A DNA stretch of 64,000 nucleotides from Utricularia gibba (GCA_002189035.1 NEEC01000027.1:248001-312000); one strand, 5' to 3'; positions 23,401-36,769 are shown, numbered from the stretch's first letter. The notes: generated by a model not told the origin, from the sequence alone. Numbers and translations: made by a program.

Positions 23401-26400
23401 ATGTTCTTCTCCGGTGATCCATCCTCGCGGAAACGCGTGGATTTGAGAGGTCGGAGTTCCAAAGAGAGGGACCCTCAGAAACTTTTGAAGGATACGAGGA
23501 TGGAAAGGAACCGGCGCTTCTTGATACGTCAGCAGAATTCCGCTGCTCTCAAAATCCAGGTTTCTTCATATTGTCTACATTATGCGTCCACGAAGTTCAT
23601 CGTCGTGTGAGACTAAGACTAAGCATGTGTATGTAAAAGACTATATGCGCATTCTTGAGTGCGGATTTGCATACTTGGACCGAGAATAGAAGAAAGAAAC
23701 TGTGGCTGGTGAATGTGAATATCAATATTTTTGTGTTATATTTGTGGGTGGCCTCTGCCGTTTCTTTTCGGTAATTCCATTTATCTAGCGGTGTAATTTC
23801 GGTAATCCAATGTAACCCTTTCGTTGAAGTACGATATTTTTTGGGTTGTTATTCTTCAAAGGACGCAACTTGACTAATCATCACTCGCAGAAATGCTTTA
23901 GAGGAAGAAAGATGGTGGAAGCTGAACGCTGCAAAGTCCGAGAAGAGTTTTTTCTGAAATATGGCTATAATTGTGAAAATATCAATAGGTGAACCATCAT
24001 GTAAAATCATGCTTTTGTTTTTGAATTTATTGAAGTCCTTGAGTGTTTGTGTGTTCATCTGCTGCTTGTTGCACTTTTTTTAAGAGATGTGATTTACTAG
24101 AAGAAGTATATGGAGGACAATAAATTCATAATATCATTGAGATGATAGTAAAAATAGTATTATTGAGGCAGCAGGAAAATCTATATAGTTTCACCGGTAT
24201 AAGCTTGATCTTGATTCTTAACTCCATGTGATGGGAAGCACCAGTTACCTCTTCTATTCTGTCTAGGATTCAATGCCTTCTCTCTCTCTCTCTCTCTTTT
24301 TTTTTTTGTGTTCAGGGTGGTTAAATATCTTGCTTCTATGCAGGCAAAGCTTTGGACCGGATTCAAATTTAATTTTCCAGTTGAATTTTTTCTGTAATCC
24401 AAGATATGAGGCTGATTTTTCTGCCTTGGTCAAGATTTGCAGATCTCTCTCTGAATTCGTTCAAGATAGTGGTATGCTTCTCTCCATTTTTGCACTTTTT
24501 ATTTTCAATTTGTTCTCTTGGTTCCTTTTGGCTTTTCCATTGCTTTTGATCATCAAACGCTGTGACGCCTTGATGGCTATCCATTATGTGTTTTTTTTTT
24601 AACTCTTTCATCAATGAGAAACCCTTATATTTGGGTATCTTGTGTTTGTTAGACCAAACATTTTATCTTTAGTGTTATGTTCTATATAGTATGGTTAGAT
24701 ATCTATCCCTCGTTTTTTTTTCTGCTGCAGGTGATGTACAGAGTGTGTTTGCTGGTTTAGATTACGCATCCAACCATGATTTAGTTGACTTCAGAGTTAA
24801 GATTCTTGCGAAAGTTTGCATTCTTGCATTATATGAGAACAGGTATGGTCCAAGTTTCTGTGCTTCTTTACGTCTGTTGTATCTTTAGTGTCAACTCAGG
24901 CCTTGTGATTTACTTCCTGCCTTCTGAAGTGTCAGTCATGCTGAATTTATTGACCAGGATTTCGAAATACTTATGCTATTCACTTAGTTTAGTTTCTATT
25001 TCCACCTACTATTTAGGCTTTTTGTAACTAGATCTGTCGTTTCATTACTAACTCCAATATAGGTTTGTTGCAAAAATTTTATCTCTCTGTGAATTTTTCT
25101 TATCTTGTTTCCCCTTTGGAGTTAACAGAAGCCGTTTGAAAGACGAGTTGTTTCTAGCACCATCAAATACACCTTCACCAGCAACAATTTTGTTGGATAT
25201 GTTAGTTTTTCTGTTTGATGGAAGGCTTCCTTGGGCTTGTAAAACAACAAGTTATTTGTTAGAGAGAAATGCTTACCTAATGTTCAGAGAGATGATTCAA
25301 ATGGCAAAGGTACTTAGATTTTTCTCTTTTTCTCATGCTGACTGAGCATAACATACCATGGACCACTCTAGATCTTGCCGTTCTAGATTCCCTTGCTTAT
25401 TCTACTTGGTATGCCCCATCTCCTCGCCACCATTGTGCTTTTTTCTATGGAATCACTTGTAATTAGCCTTCTTTGTGTATAAAAAATGAGGCTGCATTAT
25501 GATGAAGAAATCACAGTACGATAATAACCTCCATTCATTGATTGAAGCTCATGGTTTATGCGCTCTTGAAGTTTTATTCTGCTTTTCTGTTAGTTCGTTG
25601 GTGGTAATTCCTGTCCGTGTATTCTTATAGACAAATCCACAAGATTCTACTGGATTTTTCTCCTCAGTGGAACGTGTACTGGTCCTCTTTATCTCTCACG
25701 TGGGTCTAGAAACTTGTAGTTGTCTGAATTATGATCCTGGGATGAGTTTTGCAAGCCAAATTCTCGTAATCCCCTTTATATGGAAGCTGTTTCCACACCT
25801 GAAAGAGGTAGATTGCAGAATTTTTGTTTTGGTTCCCCTTTGTGCAGCTAAATTGTTATATTTTTTTGCTTGCTTACGTATTCAAATTTTAGATCCTAAC
25901 TTTCTGTTGTGTCATACTTTGTTGATGATATCGCTAAAAAATCCAGGTTTTTGCATCATATGTTGGCAAAAGCTACACTCACAAGATGGCAATTTTCTTG
26001 AAAGAGCATTCCAACCTTCTACCTAATGATACCTCTGGTGACTTACCCAGTCATGCCTGCCTCCTAATAAACTTACTAGAAGCTGCTAAGCTTTCTGTCT
26101 CACAGCCTAGTTCATGTGCTTGGGTAATTCTGTTTTCTCTTGTTGGTGGTCTTGCATTTGCATCCTCACCGAAATACTGTGAACAATGTTCTGTATGTTG
26201 TATTGTTTCATTGCAGCGCTTCAGCAACAATGAAAATTTTATAGTTTCTGTATTCAGTAATTTTGTTTTCTTGAATGCACCAAACCTTGTCAATGAAATG
26301 CACCTCAAGTGATTCACAAAGATAACTCAATACCAAATAGCATGTCAAATTCAAGGGTTTTCATTATACAGTCACATTGGACTTGAATCTTCTAGGTTTT

Positions 26401-29400
26401 CTTAAGATATGAACACCTCGATTTCTCTTGAAAAACCTTCTGAACATCTTGATATCTCCCAACCGTAAAAAAGATGTCTGCTATGGATTGCTGCTGGCTT
26501 GTTGATTGGTATAACATTTACTATTTCTGATATCTACGCCCAGGCAGTGGATTTTTCTGTGGTCATGACATTCCTGCTTCAAAAACTTTCTCAAATTTTG
26601 AATGGAGGTTAGAGTACCATATATTGCTCAGAAATCTCACTTTCTGCATTTTTTGTCTGAATTTCACAGGATCTTTTCTGTAATCAAATTAGTTTTTATA
26701 GTTTTTCTTCTTTAATTTTCTTCAGAAACGACAGTAGATGAAGACGAAATGCTTATAAGTGAGTCTCATGAAGAAGTTCTACATAAAGATCTAAAACAAC
26801 ATATATTCAATGCTCTAGAGCCACAATTTCTTCAGCAATTGGTATGTACCCATTACCTTTTTCACAATATATTGTGTGATCTCACATTTGATGGTTTTTT
26901 TGCATTTTTCAAGATAAATGTTCTGTTGGGGGAGATGACTCTTGGAAGCGGTTTGCAGAAAGGGAAGCCAAATGATAAAGAGGTTGCTGCTGTTATTGCA
27001 GCTTGCTCTCTTCTGCATGCAACCTTTAACATCTTGCCCCTTGAGCGGATTATGACTGTTCTAGCATATAGGACAGAGCTTGTTCCTATTCTATGGAACT
27101 TTATGAAGAGATGTCATGAAAATGATATGTGGCCTTCAGTGTCTAAGCAATCAGCTTATTTCACAACAGATGCATCTGGTTGGCTGTTGCCGGTTGCTGT
27201 ATTTTGTCCTGTTTACAAGTAAAAACATATGCTGCTGTACTGAATGTTTCCTTTTCCTTGCAACTTCATACCCTATTTGAACTTATTTCTATAGTTTGAA
27301 AAAAGAGAGGCATAAGTTTCCTTCTATTCACCAGGCACATGCTAATGATTGTTGATAATGAGGAGTTTTATGAACATGAGAAGCCACTTTCATTGAAGGA
27401 CATTCGATTTTTGATTGTCTTCTTGAGAGACGTAAGTTTCTCGTGATGGTTTTGCATTTAAAATTTCTATGGTGCTTATTTGCTTCTTTTCAGGCATTAT
27501 GGCAAATTCTCTGGTTGAATCCTATTGCAATCGCCAGTTTCTCATTGTCTGGAGGTGCCCTTGTCGCTTTAAAGAGACGCCCCGTAGAGTTTCTTCAGTA
27601 CAGGGTTTGCATGGCAGCTTCAGAGCTCATGTCTCAGGTACTTGAAGTTAAATGCAGGAAGGTGCAATTAGAAAAAAATTGAAAAAAAAAAAACTTTTTG
27701 ATAAGCTTGACTAGTTCCACAATGCTCTATAGTTGCAAGACTGGAATAACAGGCGAGAATTTACTTTCCCTAGCGACTTTAGTGTTGATGGTGCCAGGGA
27801 GATTTTTGTGAATCAGGTAGCAGTTTTGGCCTAATATTTTGGATGTATCGAGTAAAGAAAAATACTTGACTTCCGTTTTCTTGCTTCTAGGCAAATACAG
27901 AGAGTTCAAGAGCGGCTGACATTTTGAAACTTGCTCCATTCTTGGTCCCATTCACAAGCAGGGCTAAGATATTTAACGTAAGCAAATTCAGTTGAATATT
28001 TTGGTACTTTAACCTCCAGTTTAAGTTAATATTGGATTCAAACCGCTGACCCTGCTTTACTATGTTCTTTTTGATCCAGGCACAACTGGAGGCAAAGAGA
28101 AAAAGAGATGGTGCTCATGCTATTTTTGCAAGAACGAGATTTAAGATACGAAGAGATCATATTCTAGAGGATGCATTCAGCCAACTAAATTCCTTATCTG
28201 AAGAAGATCTTAGAGGAGTGGTGGGTTCTTTTCTCCTTTTCTGTTCTTTCAAATAAAATGCTTATCCAAAAGATCAGATCTTCCATACTGCTAACTGATA
28301 ATGATGTCTGGTTTTGTATCCAGATTCGCGTGACTTTTGTCAATGAATTAGGAGTTGAGGAGGCTGGCATTGATGGAGGAGGAATCTTCAAAGACTTCAT
28401 GGAAAATATTACACGTGCTGCATTTGATGTGCAGTATGGTTTATTCAAGGTTGGCGACATACTTGGGATTATATATAGTTGTTTGATTGCATAGTCAGTG
28501 ATCTGCATGAAAGAATGCAAGTCTAGCCTCTTACAACATGGACACCACTTTGCTCTCTTAGGCTCCTTACGGAGATGGGCCATTCTGTTAATTCTTTGAT
28601 GCATCGACATTGTACGCTTGCTCCTTTCCCCAGCTTGTATCTATATTAGCACATGTCTTGCGCTATTTTGTGGAAGTGTTAACCACGTCCCTTCTTCTAA
28701 TTAATGCATGCTTTGGTGATGTTTCACTAGAACCTTGAAAATTAGGTTAATTTAGTCAGTTTGAATTGTTGATTATGATTTCTCTTGCAGTGCCTTGCTA
28801 CTTATATGATAATTGATCGGGTTTTCTTTGGTTGGTGGTAAACTGCTGTGTCTGTCTTTGTTAGGAAACTGCAGATCACCTGCTTTACCCAAATCCAGGA
28901 TCGGCACTTGTGCATGAAAATCATCTTCAGTTTTTCTACTTTCTCGGGACGATCCTTGCTAAGGTATTAGGGCACTTGTTCATAATGTGTTCAACCCTTG
29001 CACACACACACACACCTCCCCCCCCCCCCTCCCCCCCTTCCTGGTAGCTTCAGTACGTTGTTTTCCAACTGAGTTCCTATGGAGCAATATGTCAGTCATG
29101 GTTGGGACATCATGCCTTTGCTTCAACTTTTTGATTGCAGTCTCTATTTAAAATAAAAATAAAAGCTTTTTTCATCAATGTGTGATTGTGATACAATAAG
29201 CCAACTTCATCGTGATTGAGCTTTGTGTCATCTGCATACAACATAATATCACTGTTTGTGTCAGTTTCCACCTCTATGGATTATGCCAAGTTACAAAAGT
29301 CATTCATGTAGTTCCTCCAGCGGTATGGATGATCCGTTTGGTGATTATCCCATAATGTGTCCCTTATCAGAGTTCAAGGCCATTATTGTTCGTTGGCTAC

Positions 29401-31545
29401 ATAATCTCTTGACTGGTTTTGTTAAGAAGAATTGTGTTTCCAATTAAATTGGGTGATCCTGGTTTCTACTCATTTTTTAATCGGCAAGGTTTTTTTAGCA
29501 CATAGGCACACTACGCATGGGGTTTCATCCCCAGATCTCGGGGAGGAATACCACTAGGTTGTAAAGATTTGCCGAGTCTTCATTCTACCGTAACGTGGAA
29601 GTTGCCTTGTAGGCTATGTTCGAAGGAATTTTGGTTGATATACCGTTCGCAACATTCTTCTTAAGCAAACTGAAGCAAAAGTAAGTTTATTTTTTCTTTC
29701 GAGTTAAGTGCAAATTTTATTGTTTTCTATTCTAAAAGCATCGTATAAATTCATGTTGTTCGAACATTTCATGTCAAAATCCTGTCTCACAAATTGCCAT
29801 CCGTGGGCATTGTGTTTTAGATCTTGATTTTCTTCTTGCCCAGGTATAACTATCTTAACGACTTACCCTCCCTGGACCCAGAATTATATCGCCATCTAAT
29901 TTTCCTGAAGGTAAATATCATTGTATTTGTATCTATTCATTCCAATGTTTTTTTGGTAGCAGTCTAGGATACATTACAGGAAACAGCCAGACTAATTTGC
30001 TTAAAAATGGAAACGTTGTGTTGTAATCATGGATCAATCCTTTTGTCATCTAATCAAGAGTGTCAAAGTCTATCCCGTAGGAATATCATTCACTGCACAA
30101 GAATCCTCTCAATTGATTTTTTATTGTTTGATCGCTCTAACGATGTTGCAGCATTACAAGGATGACTTCTCCAAATTAGAATTATACTTCGTTATTGTTA
30201 ACAATGAGTATGGCGAGCAAAATGAAGAAGAACTTCTTCCTGGAGGCAAAAGTATGAGGGTGACGAGTGAAAATGTTATACAGTTCATCCATTTACTAGC
30301 CAATCACAGGCTGAACTTTCAGGTAGTGCCCATGCTATTTCTTTTAAAGCTTCAATTATTTTTGCGTATGCTTAACGCATGACTCAAGCTCTAATAACCT
30401 TCAGATACGCCAACAAAGTGCACATTTTCTGAGAGGCTTTCAACAACTAATCCAAAAAGATTGGATTGACATGTTTAACGAGCATGAATTTCAGGTCCAT
30501 TATGGTTTTCCACGTATATTATCTAATGCTTAGAGCATTCTTAAAATAAGGACCAATGTGTATCTGATGAATACATGATTTCCATGACTCGCTAGTAACA
30601 AAATGAGTTTCTAAGTCACTAGCATTCTGATAGGAGATCAACTTTGATTAATGTGATGCTTCATTTTCTTTTTTTCTTCACCAGCTTCTTATATCTGGAT
30701 CAGTTGATGAATTTGATATTGATGATCTGCGATCACATACCAATTACACAGGTGGTTATCATGCGGTAAGTATAGAGTTATTTTATTCCCAGTATGCTAT
30801 TTTCCATTGATGTCTACTTAGTGCATACTTGTTGGTGCGGAAGACCTTGTATAAATATGAAATGCCATTACCATATTTTCTTGACAGGACCATTATGTTA
30901 TAACGATGTTTTGGAACGTCATTCAGAATCTTGGCTTGGAGCATCAGAGAAAATTTTTGAAGTATGAGTCTTTCTGGAGCCTGCTGGTGTTGTTAGTTGA
31001 CAGAGTATCATGAGGAGAAAACATTTTTGTTACCTTCTCCACTATTCAATGCATTTTTTTTACAACTTGAATTCAGCGGTTTCATTCTTAGGGTCATGCC
31101 TTCTCCTATTATTTCGTAGATATGATGTTTCTTGCATAAACATGGTTTCCTCTATTTTCTTCTTAGATTTGCAACAGGATGCTCACGGGGGCCTTTGCTT
31201 GGATTCAAGCACTTGGAGCCACGCTTCTGCATTCAAAGGCAGATTAGCCTAATCACTTTGATTATCGGTTGAGCCTCTGATTAGATGCTAAAAATGGTTT
31301 CCATCAACAGGACCGCTGGTGAGGCCTCGGAGCAAGCACTTGATCGGCTGCCAACATCTGCCACGTGCATGAATCTCCTTAAGCTCCCTCCTTACTCGAG
31401 GTTCGTTCAGCATACAAGTCTTTCTGGTCCATCGAGTGTAGTGGAGCTGCGCTATGATATCATTGTTTTGTCCTACAGCAAAGAGCAAATGGAGCAGAAA
31501 CTTCTGTATGCTATAAACAGCACCACCGGGTTCGACTTGAGCTAA
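23401..31545 (+). CDS. UPL7: HECT E3 ubiquitin ligase UPL7-like
   Basis: About 25 exons. The first are 23401-23559, 23891-23988, 24344-24471, 24731-24842, 25129-25309, 25631-25807 and 25947-26123; the last is 31311-31545. The protein starts MFFSGDPSSRKRVDLRGRSS and carries an IQ motif at residues 45-60 (NSAALKIQKCFRGRK), a helical middle part, then the HECT domain. HECT landmarks are FVNELGVEEAGIDGGGIFKDF, FLGTILAKAMFEGI, LLISGSVDEFDIDDLR and the catalytic Cys in TSATCMNLLKLPPY, 48 residues from the end. UPL7 is one of seven Arabidopsis HECT ligases; it extends ubiquitin chains on proteasome clients and affects immunity. The penultimate junction, 31238/31311, uses a GC-AG intron. All other joins checked are GT-AG and in frame. 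Confidence 0.95.
24279..24310 (+). repeat. (TC)n / T-run in a UPL7 intron
   Basis: About nine TC units followed by a T run of about 14 bases, just upstream of the exon 3 acceptor at 24342-24343. It also serves as a strong polypyrimidine tract. Confidence 0.8.
29001..29039 (+). repeat. (CA)n followed by C-rich tract in a UPL7 intron
   Basis: About seven CA units run into 20 or more C residues broken by single T. Such a tract is prone to length errors in sequencing. Confidence 0.8.
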
Positions 31546-31931
31546 CTGTGGGCAGTCAGTCATATCCATGAAAGCGCCGCGATGCTTCTACGGGTTGCTT
31601 GAAGCAGGCAGAATTTGCGACCGTCGGCCTATTCTGCTTGTATGATGAATTCCCCATCTCTGTGATCTCCGGCGTGTGTAGTGACCAGAGTGACTTCACA
31701 AGGAAAAAGCACGGAGGATGCGGCAGCTATCTCCCCTGAGTCCTTTCGCTTGTGAATATTCTGTATAGCGGATACGTGATATTTCTCCGCCGGATTGTCT
31801 CTCATTTTGTAACAACGACTTTATCCAGAAAATAGAAAAAGCAAAACACCATTTAAAGCTGAACACGTGGAAGGTGAAAATGAGGCCCTTGCTCGTTTCG
31901 GAGTCCGACGCCGCCTCCTAGCAGCTTGTGT
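31546..31931. other. UPL7 3' UTR and S6 leader
   Basis: 386 bp between the UPL7 stop and the S6 coding region on the same strand. The A-rich part near 31830-31855 probably marks the UPL7 polyadenylation region. A short ORF from ATG 31880 stops after 13 codons. Confidence 0.5.
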
Positions 31932-33419
31932 ATGGAATCCTCTTCGGCGCTGGGTTTAAAGGCGGCGATGGGACCTGGTCGTCGTTCAACGGCACCAGTG
32001 GCTGTTCGGCTCCTGTGTTCCTCATTGGGTTTCCGCAGCCGTTTTCGCCGAAATTGAAGCTGAGGAGACGCGGTGCTGTGGTGGTTGCAGCCAAGAAAGA
32101 CGGTAAATCCAGAAAAGAAGATAAGCACAGCTTCGTTGCTCGGCCGGATGAATCCACAGGGCTTTTCCCCGAAGCAGTGCTTCTCAAAGAGGTCGTCTAC
32201 ACTTTCGTTTTCTTGTCATCCCGACGATCGTGAGTGCTTTGGGTAAAAATGGATAATTTGGTGGACTTTTGTTGCTGTTTATGTTTTAACAGAGAAAGGT
32301 AGCACATGATGGGAAGCGTTTGCCGGAGTTCGCGGATGCTGAGGAGCGTGAGTTATTACATTGCTTTTCTTTCTCCTTTTTCTTTATGGCTTTTGTAATG
32401 GCTACTTGGAGAATCTGAAGAGGATGACGTACGTAAACTTCGAGTTGCAGGTGAACTGTTTGAAGCTTTAAATCTGCAGCTTGAAAGCGATTTGGACACT
32501 GACAGGGGTAAGGCCTTGCACTTTCTCCGTTGGCCTGAACATATACATTACCTGATTTTGCTTTCCGTTTGATTGACTGCTGTTAACTCAGAGTTGGGAT
32601 GTGATGAACATGATTCCTTAGTGGAAGTTTGCTTGATTTCGTATGGATGAGGGCTTCTAATCTCGTCCATTTTATGCCAACCCTTTTCAGAAAATTTAAC
32701 CGTGAATTAATCGGTCCTGTTCTGTTCTTCCCGACAGTGCGACACTATGAAGTGGTGTACCTGGTCCACGAGAAGCACAAAGATGAGGTCGAAAATGTGA
32801 ACTCCAAAGTTAAAGGTGATCTATCTTTTCATGTGAGAAAATATGAAGCTTGCAATTCCCTATGCTTCGCATAATTCTGGTTGTAGCTGACTCTGTTCTA
32901 TTGATTACAAGATCACATTCTTTTCATACGTGTGCGAAATTTCCTTTCGTTTCATGTGAAGAAATCTGAAACTCGTTCTTTAGGCAAGAACGCTGTGCAC
33001 AATGTTTGTTTTGTGAGGTGAGCCTTGTGGTTTTGTCATTTTTCTATGCTTATTCCACAGATTTCCTGAGAGAAAAGAAGGGGAAAATATGGAGATTCAG
33101 TGACTGGGGAATGCGTAGGTTGGCATACAAAATACAGAAAGCAAAGAATGCACATTATATTCTTATGAACTTCCAACTGGAAGCTGAGTGGATCAACGAT
33201 TTTAAGAGCATGCTGGATAGTGATGGCAGAGTGATCAGACATCTTGTGATTAAAAGAGACATGGCAGAGACAGACGACTGTCCTCCACCTCCAGAGTTTC
33301 ACACATTACGTTCTGATATGAGCGACGCCTATGATGATGAGGATGCAATTTACGTGGACGATGAGGATGAAGAGGAAGAGGAAGAGGATAGTGAAGTAGC
33401 CATTAGTGGGGTGGAATGA
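31932..33419 (+). CDS. Plastid 30S ribosomal protein bS6c (RPS6 alpha type); frame break near the start
   Basis: Five exons encode a plastid S6 precursor. The body is clear: an Arg/Lys-rich transit region ending RRRGAVVVAAKKDGK, then ARPDESTGLFPEAVLLKE, then the S6 core (RHYEVVYLVHE, VKDFLREKKGKIWRFSDWGMRRLAYKI, YILMNFQLEA, VIRHLVIKRD) and a long acidic tail. It sits in the small subunit of the plastid ribosome, beside S18. Splice joins are GT-AG, for example the acceptor before RKVAHDGK. Oddity: the body frame has no ATG before the S6 core. The only well-placed ATG, 31932 (MESSS), is in another frame and runs to a stop at 32055-32057. One added base in 31936-31945 would join MESS to the FGAGFKGG reading. 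Gene call sure; start unresolved. Confidence 0.85.
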
Positions 33420-33565
33420 CAAGGGAAGGTCAATAGCCCTGTGGTATCTCAAAGTGTTACCATGCTCTTTTGCCAAACATTCCACCGTTTTGAATTTGAA
33501 TGAACTCTACTTTTGTGTAGGCAGTTGAGACTTGAAGAATGTACTGTACATAAAACTGGAGCCTG

Positions 33566-35577
33566 TCAGCATCCCGGTTCAGGAGACAACACGGCATTCA
33601 TTTGATTCATTGCTCCTGAAATCCCAACCCTGCTAACTAAACTCCGTACCACACAGCTCCATATGGAAGCACCCGGGGTGATCCCATCGCTTATCATGGC
33701 TCGAAGTTGACACTCAGCTGCATCGAAATCAAACTTCTTGCATAAGCCATATATCAGACTAGTGTAACCAGCGGTATCACAGCTCAGCCCCTCCTTCCTC
33801 GATGATTCCAAAACTTTTGTAGCTGATTCAATGTCACCCTGCTTAGAGTATGCTTCAATCAGCGTGTTCAAAGTGAAAGAATCCGGCACCAGCCCTTGCC
33901 TTAACATCCTTGCCACAAGCTTCTCAGCCTGCTTGAGGTCGCCAAATAGGCACTGGCCATGAATCATGGTGTTGTATGCCACCAAGTTGAGTTTGATGCC
34001 CTTGTTTTCCATCTCAGTCGCGAGATCTGAAGCAAGCCTTTTCCTGTTACCTTTGTATAGACCATCCAGCAACTCATTATATGTCCTAACATCGGGCTTG
34101 CATCCATGCCTTTCCATTTCAGACAGCATCTCCATCGCCCAGTCTACCCGGCCTGCTGCGCACAAGCCTTCAATGAAGACGTTGAACGTAACAGTGTTTG
34201 GAGGAGACTTATCTCTGATCATGGATTGGATAACATCATAAGCCTGATGGAGCATGGAGTTCTTGCAGAGTGCTTCCACCATGCAGGTGTAAATTATGAC
34301 ATTTGGGCGACAACCAGCGACGATCATCTTGTTCCAAATATCAGATGCACCAAGCAAATCCCCAGACTTTGCATAACCATTCATGAGGGTGCCAAAGGTT
34401 GTGATGGTCGGAAGGCAGCCATTAGCCTTCATCATTTCAACAATTGACAAAGAATCATCCATCATCCCAGCCAAGCATAGACTGTGAATCAGTGTGTTGT
34501 ATGTAACTTCATTCGGAAAAACCGCATCTTTTAACATCTGAATCAACACTTGCCGCGCTTCGAGCCATCTTCCAGATAAAGAGAGCCCTTTTATCAAGGC
34601 AGTGAATGTGCGAACATTTGGAAAGCACCCTTTTACAAACATTTTTGCCAGAACAGCAAGTGCGAGCTCGATTTGCCGTGTTTCGCTGAGACCATTCAAA
34701 ATTGTTGTGTATGTAATCACATTTGGAGTCACTGTCCTCTCCTTCATGATATCCAGCAATCCTAATGCTTCTCTAATATTCCCTTCTTGGCAGAATCCAC
34801 TTATCAGTGCATTATACGCCGGAACACTCGGAATAAACTTCAAAATCAACTCACTGGCCTCTTTCACCTGGCCATTTTTACACAAAAACGATATGATTGT
34901 TGAATAACTCACATCATCTGGCTCACATCCCTTGCTCGCCATCTCTTCCAGCAACCTCAGAGCTGCAGAAAAGCTACTATTCTTACACAGTGCTTTCAAA
35001 AGAATGTTGTAAGTATACACGTTTGGCTCCAAGCCATCATTCTTCATGTTGTTATACAGGGGACTGATCATATGGAACTTACTCTCCCTAAGCAATGCAT
35101 CCAGTACATGATTATATATCCTCACCGTAGGTACACAACTAAACTCACGAATCCGATAGAAAGTTTTCAATACCTGCTCAACTGTTCCACAATGACCATA
35201 TGATTTAAGCACACTAACGAACACATCTTCTGAGCAATTTATCCCTTCCAACTTCATCTGTTGAAGAAGATACTGCATAACATCAACCTCCCCTCTACCC
35301 GCAAGCTTTTCGATCATTGCACCATATGTCCTGGGGTGTGCTTAAAAGAGCACGCATTGGTCACAAATTTGAAGTACTCTAATGATAGTGTAATATCATT
35401 TTCGCATCTCAACTTATTCAACACTTGACTTTCCTTCAGAAAAACTGCCGCAGCTTTCTCATTCTGCTCATCCCCCTTATTTTCCTCAAACTGAAAAGAC
35501 GGATTCGTGTTAAGGATGAAAGGGATAGAAGGCCTGCGCACTTTTAACATCAACGAGCGTCCCTCCCTCAAATACAT
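33566..35577 (-). CDS. Pentatricopeptide repeat protein, At3g48810-like, with a 1-base frameshift
   Basis: An intronless PPR gene in two frames. The N-terminal part starts at 35577 (MYLREGRSLMLKV) and runs about 82 codons to FKHTP. The remainder is one open frame of 583 codons from 35317 to 33566. Both halves match the same region of Arabidopsis At3g48810: FKHTP at the end of the first frame should be followed directly by the RTYGAMIEKLAG reading of the second. The switch sits in the CCCC run at 35333-35336 (GGGG on the plus strand), where a fifth C restores the frame. About 15 P-type PPR repeats of 35 residues are seen (VYTYNILLKALCK, VITYTTILNGL, VRTFTALIKGL and so on). P-type PPRs bind organelle RNA; targets are unknown. 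It is either a consensus error or a recent lesion. Confidence 0.88.
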
Positions 35578-36769
35578 CAATAGAATCGGGTTCAATCCAA
35601 GAGACGACAGACATACAGCAGTACAGCTCTCTGAAAACCTAAAACTAGAGCCACGCTCATGTCGTTAACCAGCTTCACCACTAGGTTCTAATTCATCAAT
35701 TGCAGGAGAAGAAAGATCAACAGCGGTGAGAGCGAGGAGGAAAAAAAAATCTACACAACTTGGAAATCAGGATACCTCTCTTGCGTTACCCCCAGGCCAC
35801 ATTTTACATCCAGATTCGACTGCGTATGGTAAGCTCGGACCTCTTCAACTAAAGACGCTGCCGGAATCCCTATACATTCCGTCGATCTCGTTGACGCTGG
35901 CATTTCGATATCCCGAAAAACTCGCCGGAGAAACATCCCTCAACCACCGCACTCGAGGTTCTGCAGTGGTTTCCTTTCCGCAAAATCGCCGTCTGACGAG
36001 GAAGCAACGCATCTCAAGCGCGGGGTAGAAACTGGATTGGGCCACTTTGCAGGCCAAATTATTGGGCCATCTTATTTGGCGCTCCAGCAACGAAATGGGA
36101 CCCATAAAACATTTTGCGTTGTTTTTTTTTTTTTTTTGTAGTTTCAGTCATAACAAAAAAATAAAATAATCTAAACATGCATTAGGCAGGCGGCCGGTGA
36201 TTGCCGATCGGGGAGGTAGACCCGAAGGCAAGTGGGGACTGGGGCAGGCATGTGCAACAACAGGATTTGGGAGTAGTGAAAGCACCACTCACCAGATTCC
36301 GTAGGTGTGCCCACGTGAAATCCTCCAGCCTGTCACCACTTTATTACAAAATTAATCAAGAAAATAATTAAGTTTGGATCTTGTGCGTAATGTCCCAAAA
36401 GACTATCAGTAAACTACATATACATAAAATATTAAGATACACAAGTATCCTCCAACGGGTTTGGTGTTTTGAGTGTAGAATTTTTCGCATCGAAAATTGA
36501 ATTAAAAAATCAATACCATTTTGGCGTGGTCTCTTCCTGCAAATGGCCTTGATTCCACAGAAAACTACAAAACTACACACGCAAGTTTGCACAAGTGACT
36601 CCCTGCAAATAGTGGGCATGGAATCAGGGTAGAGGACAAGGTAAAATATCCCTTCTCAAAAAATAATAAAAACAGTTAGTCTATCCATTGTCAAGAGGAA
36701 ACACACAAAAACTCAACTATGTATTTATTTATTTATCAGATTAACGTGAAAGAGAAAGGGAGATTCACG
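35578..36769. other. Intergenic, PPR leader and bHLH 3' region
   Basis: 1.2 kb between two minus-strand genes. 35580-36050 could be a PPR 5' leader. ORFs of up to 100 codons there are not recognisable. A T run at 36122-36139 and AT-rich DNA follow, with the bHLH 3' UTR on the right. Confidence 0.5.

Noticed and set aside
30579-30634. TGATGA and CTGA about 50 nt apart in a UPL7 intron
   Set aside because: C box deviates, there is no stem, and no rRNA-like guide.
35726-36028. 100-codon plus-strand ORF upstream of the PPR gene
   Set aside because: No family resemblance and it overlaps the expected PPR leader on the other strand.
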